Below, in pieces: positions 62,068 to 64,000 of a DNA stretch of 64,000 bases. The translations under genes and the position numbers were made by a program. The notes beneath the pieces were generated by a model. It was not told the DNA's origin. It made no database searches and worked only from the letters and a program-made list of their open reading frames with translations. The stretch covers positions 62,001 to 126,000 of the forward strand of contig NZ_LR134365.1 of assembly GCF_900637305.1 (NCBI RefSeq). The letters are read 5' to 3'. Origin of the DNA: Cardiobacterium hominis (lineage in GTDB: Bacteria; Pseudomonadota; Gammaproteobacteria; Cardiobacteriales; Cardiobacteriaceae). Every line of letters begins with the position of its first letter. Position 1 is the stretch's first letter.

Positions 62068-62091
62068 CCGCCGCATCGCAAGATGCGGCGG
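62068..62091 (+). other. Hairpin between rpsA and ihfB
   Basis: CCGCCGCATC and GATGCGGCGG pair perfectly around a GCAA tetraloop (GNRA type). No T-run follows, so it is more likely an mRNA stability or processing element than a terminator. Confidence 0.65.
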
Positions 62092-62116
62092 CCACGTCCA
62101 CAGCAAAGGAGCACAC

Positions 62117-62407
62117 ATGACCAAATCCGAACTGATAGACCGCCTGTGCATGCGCTACCCGCAACTGCGCAGCCAGGACGTAGAAGAAGCCGTCAAACTC
62201 ATCATTGAAAAAGTCTGCCAAAGCCTGGAAAAAGGCGACCGTGTCGAAATCCGCGGCTTCGGCAGCTTCTCGCTGCACTACCGCGAAGCGCGTACCGGAC
62301 GCAACCCGAAAACCGGCGACTCCGTCGAAGTCCCGTCCAAATCCATCCCCTACTTCCGTGCGGGCAAAGAACTGCGCGAACGCGTTGACCAAAACGCCGA
62401 TGCCTGA
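62117..62407 (+). CDS. ihfB: Integration host factor beta subunit
   Basis: The 96-residue protein starts [10 protein letters not shown] after AAAGGAG. The DNA-binding arm [22 protein letters not shown] contains the Pro that intercalates and bends DNA, and [19 protein letters not shown] ends the fold. With IhfA it forms the DNA-bending IHF heterodimer. It follows rpsA as in other gammaproteobacteria, and its last codons overlap the thermonuclease gene by 8 nt. Confidence 0.97.
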   Translation: MTKSELIDRLCMRYPQLRSQDVEEAVKLIIEKVCQSLEKGDRVEIRGFGSFSLHYREARTGRNPKTGDSVEVPSKSIPYFRAGKELRERVDQNADA

Positions 62408-62984
62408 ACAAGCCCCCCGAACCGTATACCCACAGCGCCGCCCGACGGCGCTGTTTACTATCCGCAACCCGCGCTACGACAAATACACCATCTGGCTCGC
62501 CAGCGGCCTCGCCCTCTTTGCCCTCTCCGCCAGCGGTGAAACAACGCCGCACGAATTTCACGGCGAAAAAGGCCAGACCTACCGCTGCGAACGGCACAAA
62601 ATCAGCGACGGCGACACCGTGGTCGCAACCTGCGACCGACAAAAAATCCACATCCGCCTCGCCGGCATTGACGCGCCCGAAATGGGACAAACCCCATACG
62701 GCGAACAATCGCGCGCGGCACTCGCGCTGCGCCTGCCCGCGCACTTCGACATGCACTACCTCGGCCAGGACTACTACCACCGCAGCCTCGGCATCCTCTA
62801 CGACATCAACCGCGACGTGAACCTGACGATGATTGCCGACGGCTACGCCTTTGCCTACGCGGGCAAAGACACCCCGCCCGCCTACCGCGCCGCGGAAAAA
62901 CAGGCGCGCGCCTACCGCAAAGGCTTCTGGGCAGCGTACAAACCGCCGGACAACCCGAAAACCTGGCGACGGCATCACCTCTAG
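62400..62984 (+). CDS. Thermonuclease (staphylococcal nuclease-like) family protein
   Basis: The product has 194 residues from the ATG at 62400, inside the ihfB end. An N-terminal hydrophobic segment ([18 protein letters not shown]) after a basic stretch is a signal anchor. The SNase fold shows [30 protein letters not shown], with the catalytic Arg and Asp, and a YHRSLGILY segment with the second Arg. It probably cleaves DNA/RNA in the periplasm. Its TAG stop is formed at the TA-flanked end of a MITE-like element. Confidence 0.87.
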   Translation: MPEQAPRTVYPQRRPTALFTIRNPRYDKYTIWLASGLALFALSASGETTPHEFHGEKGQTYRCERHKISDGDTVVATCDRQKIHIRLAGIDAPEMGQTPYGEQSRAALALRLPAHFDMHYLGQDYYHRSLGILYDINRDVNLTMIADGYAFAYAGKDTPPAYRAAEKQARAYRKGFWAAYKPPDNPKTWRRHHL

Positions 62985-63191
62985 GGGCTGTTGACAATTC
63001 GACGGCTAAGCCCCTCTCCCTCTGGGACAAGCATTGCTCGCGTAGCGAGAGAGGGGTTGGGGTGAGGGCTGCGAATGTGAAAATGCAGACATCTGTTCAT
63101 AAACAGTACCGCTCACCCCCTCCCCGACCCTCCCCCGCTGCGGACTTCGCCCTGCGGGGGAGGGGGATGTCTCAATTGTCAACACGCCCTA
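62982..63191. mobile_element. Complete MITE-like element with TA-flanked inverted ends
   Basis: About 210 bp. The left end TAGGGGCTGTTGACAATTC and the right end CAATTGTCAACACGCCCTA are terminal inverted repeats (about 15 bp with few mismatches) bounded by TA, and both ends sit in CTAG. Inside are module A (CCCCTCTC...GAGAGAGGGGTTGGGGTGAGGG, about 63011-63066) and module B (CTCACCCCCTCCCC...GGGGGAGGGGG, about 63113-63165). No coding capacity, so it would need a transposase in trans. Confidence 0.7.
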
Positions 63192-63269
63192 GAACTGCTG
63201 ATAACTCGACTGACGAGCCCTTCTTCCCCTTTTTTGACGCCAAAAACGAAATACCCGAAAACCGCCCAA

Positions 63270-63330
63270 CTGCGCCGCCAAAGACAGTACACATTTGTAC
63301 AGAGAGACGGCCCCGCACAATAGACAAGCC
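63270..63330. repeat. Decayed core of the composite palindromic repeat
   Basis: TGCGCCGCCAAAGACAGTACACATTTGTAC resembles the inner part of 23889-23990 (GCGCCGCTGAAGACAGTACGCTTTTGTAC). The outer arms are not recognisable. The rest of 63192-63366 holds no gene. Confidence 0.6.
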
Positions 63331-63366
63331 CCGATGTCGCATCGCCCACCACGACCCTTCCATAAC

Positions 63367-63924
63367 ATGAACCCCAAACACCTCCTCCCCCTGCTACTCC
63401 TCGCCCTCACCGCCTGCCAACCGCCGCAGACCGTTGAAAACACCAACCTCTGCAACTACCTGCCGCCGCACAGCGAAAAAACGCGGCTGGACGACGAAGA
63501 CGCGCACCGTTTTGACGTCGCCGCAGACCGCATCAGCGCCGCGACCGCCCACGGCAACGACAGCAAACGCAAACATTGCGGCCAGACCTGGCGCAGCGTG
63601 GCGAGCGATGACGACCTCAAAACCGCCGTCGCCAGCACCCTCGGCCAAGACTGGAACTACCGCGACACCCTACAACAGGGCGACCTCACCATCGCCCTCT
63701 GGGAAACGCGCAGCACCTTCTGGCCGAAACAGCACTACGCGCTCACCGCCGCCCCCGCGCGCGACGGCGAACCGCGCACGCTGCGCAGCACCTACATCAA
63801 AAACAGCGACAGCGACCTCAACGGCGCCGTCGTCTTCGGCATCATCATCAGCCCGTTCGCCATCGTCCTCGCCATTGCCCTGCCACTCCTCTGGCGCAAA
63901 CGCCGCCGTGCCCGACAACCCTAA
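63367..63924 (+). CDS. Predicted lipoprotein with C-terminal membrane helix
   Basis: The product has 185 residues from the ATG at 63367. The signal peptide ends with lipobox ALTAC. The mature part begins QPPQTVENTNLCNYLPPH and has a second conserved-looking Cys (RKHCGQTW). Near the C-terminus is a hydrophobic helix (AVVFGIIISPFAIVLAIALPLLW) followed by a basic tail RKRRRARQ. Lipid anchor at one end and transmembrane helix at the other is an unusual combination. No family recognised and no obvious ribosome site. The remaining 76 nt of the window show nothing certain. Confidence 0.65.
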   Translation: MNPKHLLPLLLLALTACQPPQTVENTNLCNYLPPHSEKTRLDDEDAHRFDVAADRISAATAHGNDSKRKHCGQTWRSVASDDDLKTAVASTLGQDWNYRDTLQQGDLTIALWETRSTFWPKQHYALTAAPARDGEPRTLRSTYIKNSDSDLNGAVVFGIIISPFAIVLAIALPLLWRKRRRARQP

Positions 63925-64000
63925 AGCCCACAAAATTGTCTGCCTTGCCAAAAAAACAGAAATCCTGAACAATCCCGCCCAAGCCAACCGCTACAAGGAA

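Noticed and set aside
60785..62467. Long minus-strand open frame (560 codons) opposite rpsA
   Set aside because: rpsA is certain and shows repeated S1 domains; the antisense product is Phe/Val/Asp-rich shadow sequence.

Overview
The window is about 64 kb of GC-rich chromosome from a gammaproteobacterium. The core genes point that way: cmk-rpsA-ihfB, dapA-bamC, mutL-miaA, leuS, truB and an argX/hisR/proM-like tRNA cluster. A secreted thioredoxin-MsrA-MsrB fusion of the Neisseria PilB type, a Tat-exported copper-storage protein, a TbpB-like surface lipoprotein and ATP-type PEP carboxykinase suggest a host-associated genus. Cardiobacterium or a close relative is my best guess; this is an inference from gene content, not a database result. 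I see no phage, no complete IS with a transposase, no CRISPR and no rRNA.

Layout. 1-6.0 kb: copper storage protein, msrAB, lnt, three tandem DUF4878-like exported proteins and a YiiX-like hydrolase. 6.0-10.4 kb: a DhaM phosphotransferase without DhaK or DhaL, a macrodomain/DUF442 pair and pckA. 10.6-12.5 kb: a 35-bp tandem repeat array and a NiaP-like transporter. 12.7-20.1 kb: nitroreductase, ABC exporter, a 1029-residue TbpB-like lipoprotein, ogt-crcB and a small membrane protein. 20.2-27.3 kb: leuS and a sulfate uptake locus (sbp, then cysT-cysW-cysA), split by a repeat cluster and a broken DUF559 gene. 27.4-34.0 kb: MuiA-like protein, D-2-hydroxyacid dehydrogenase, metallophosphoesterase, gloA and a large secreted propeller-like protein. 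34.1-34.4 kb: tRNA-Pro, -Arg and -His. 34.4-41.6 kb: ybiO, truB, a pabB-pabC fusion with an AraC-type gene, and a VOC protein. 41.6-48.5 kb: miaA, a histidine phosphatase, mutL, a DUF1439-like protein, bamC, dapA and bcp. 48.5-55.2 kb: a second ogt-like gene, a frameshifted P-loop gene, metA, an alpha/beta hydrolase, two duplicated DUF4189 proteins and speA. 55.4-64 kb: HAD hydrolase, HI0933-type flavoprotein, DUF4336 protein, aroA-cmk-rpsA-ihfB, a thermonuclease and a lipoprotein.

The most striking non-genic content is several families of palindromic repeats. One is a MITE-like element with TA-flanked ends that begin TAGGG. Its end supplies or overlaps the TAG stop codon of dhaM, lnt and the thermonuclease gene, and probably of the nitroreductase gene. 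A second is a roughly 140-bp composite palindrome found directly behind sbp and behind truB, with a decayed core near 63.3 kb. A third is a 13-bp inverted repeat (TTTACATACA...TGTATGTAAA) around the duplicated DUF4189 genes. A fourth is the 35-bp tandem array upstream of the NiaP-like gene, with a solo unit downstream. A fifth is a pair of direct palindromic repeats bracketing the broken DUF559 nuclease-like gene, which therefore resembles a small mobile unit.

Functionally the window combines sulfur metabolism (cysTWA/sbp, metA, msrAB), stress repair (two MGMTs, Bcp, glyoxalase, MutL), envelope biogenesis (lnt, bamC, ybiO) and central biosynthesis (aroA, pabBC, dapA, speA, pckA).
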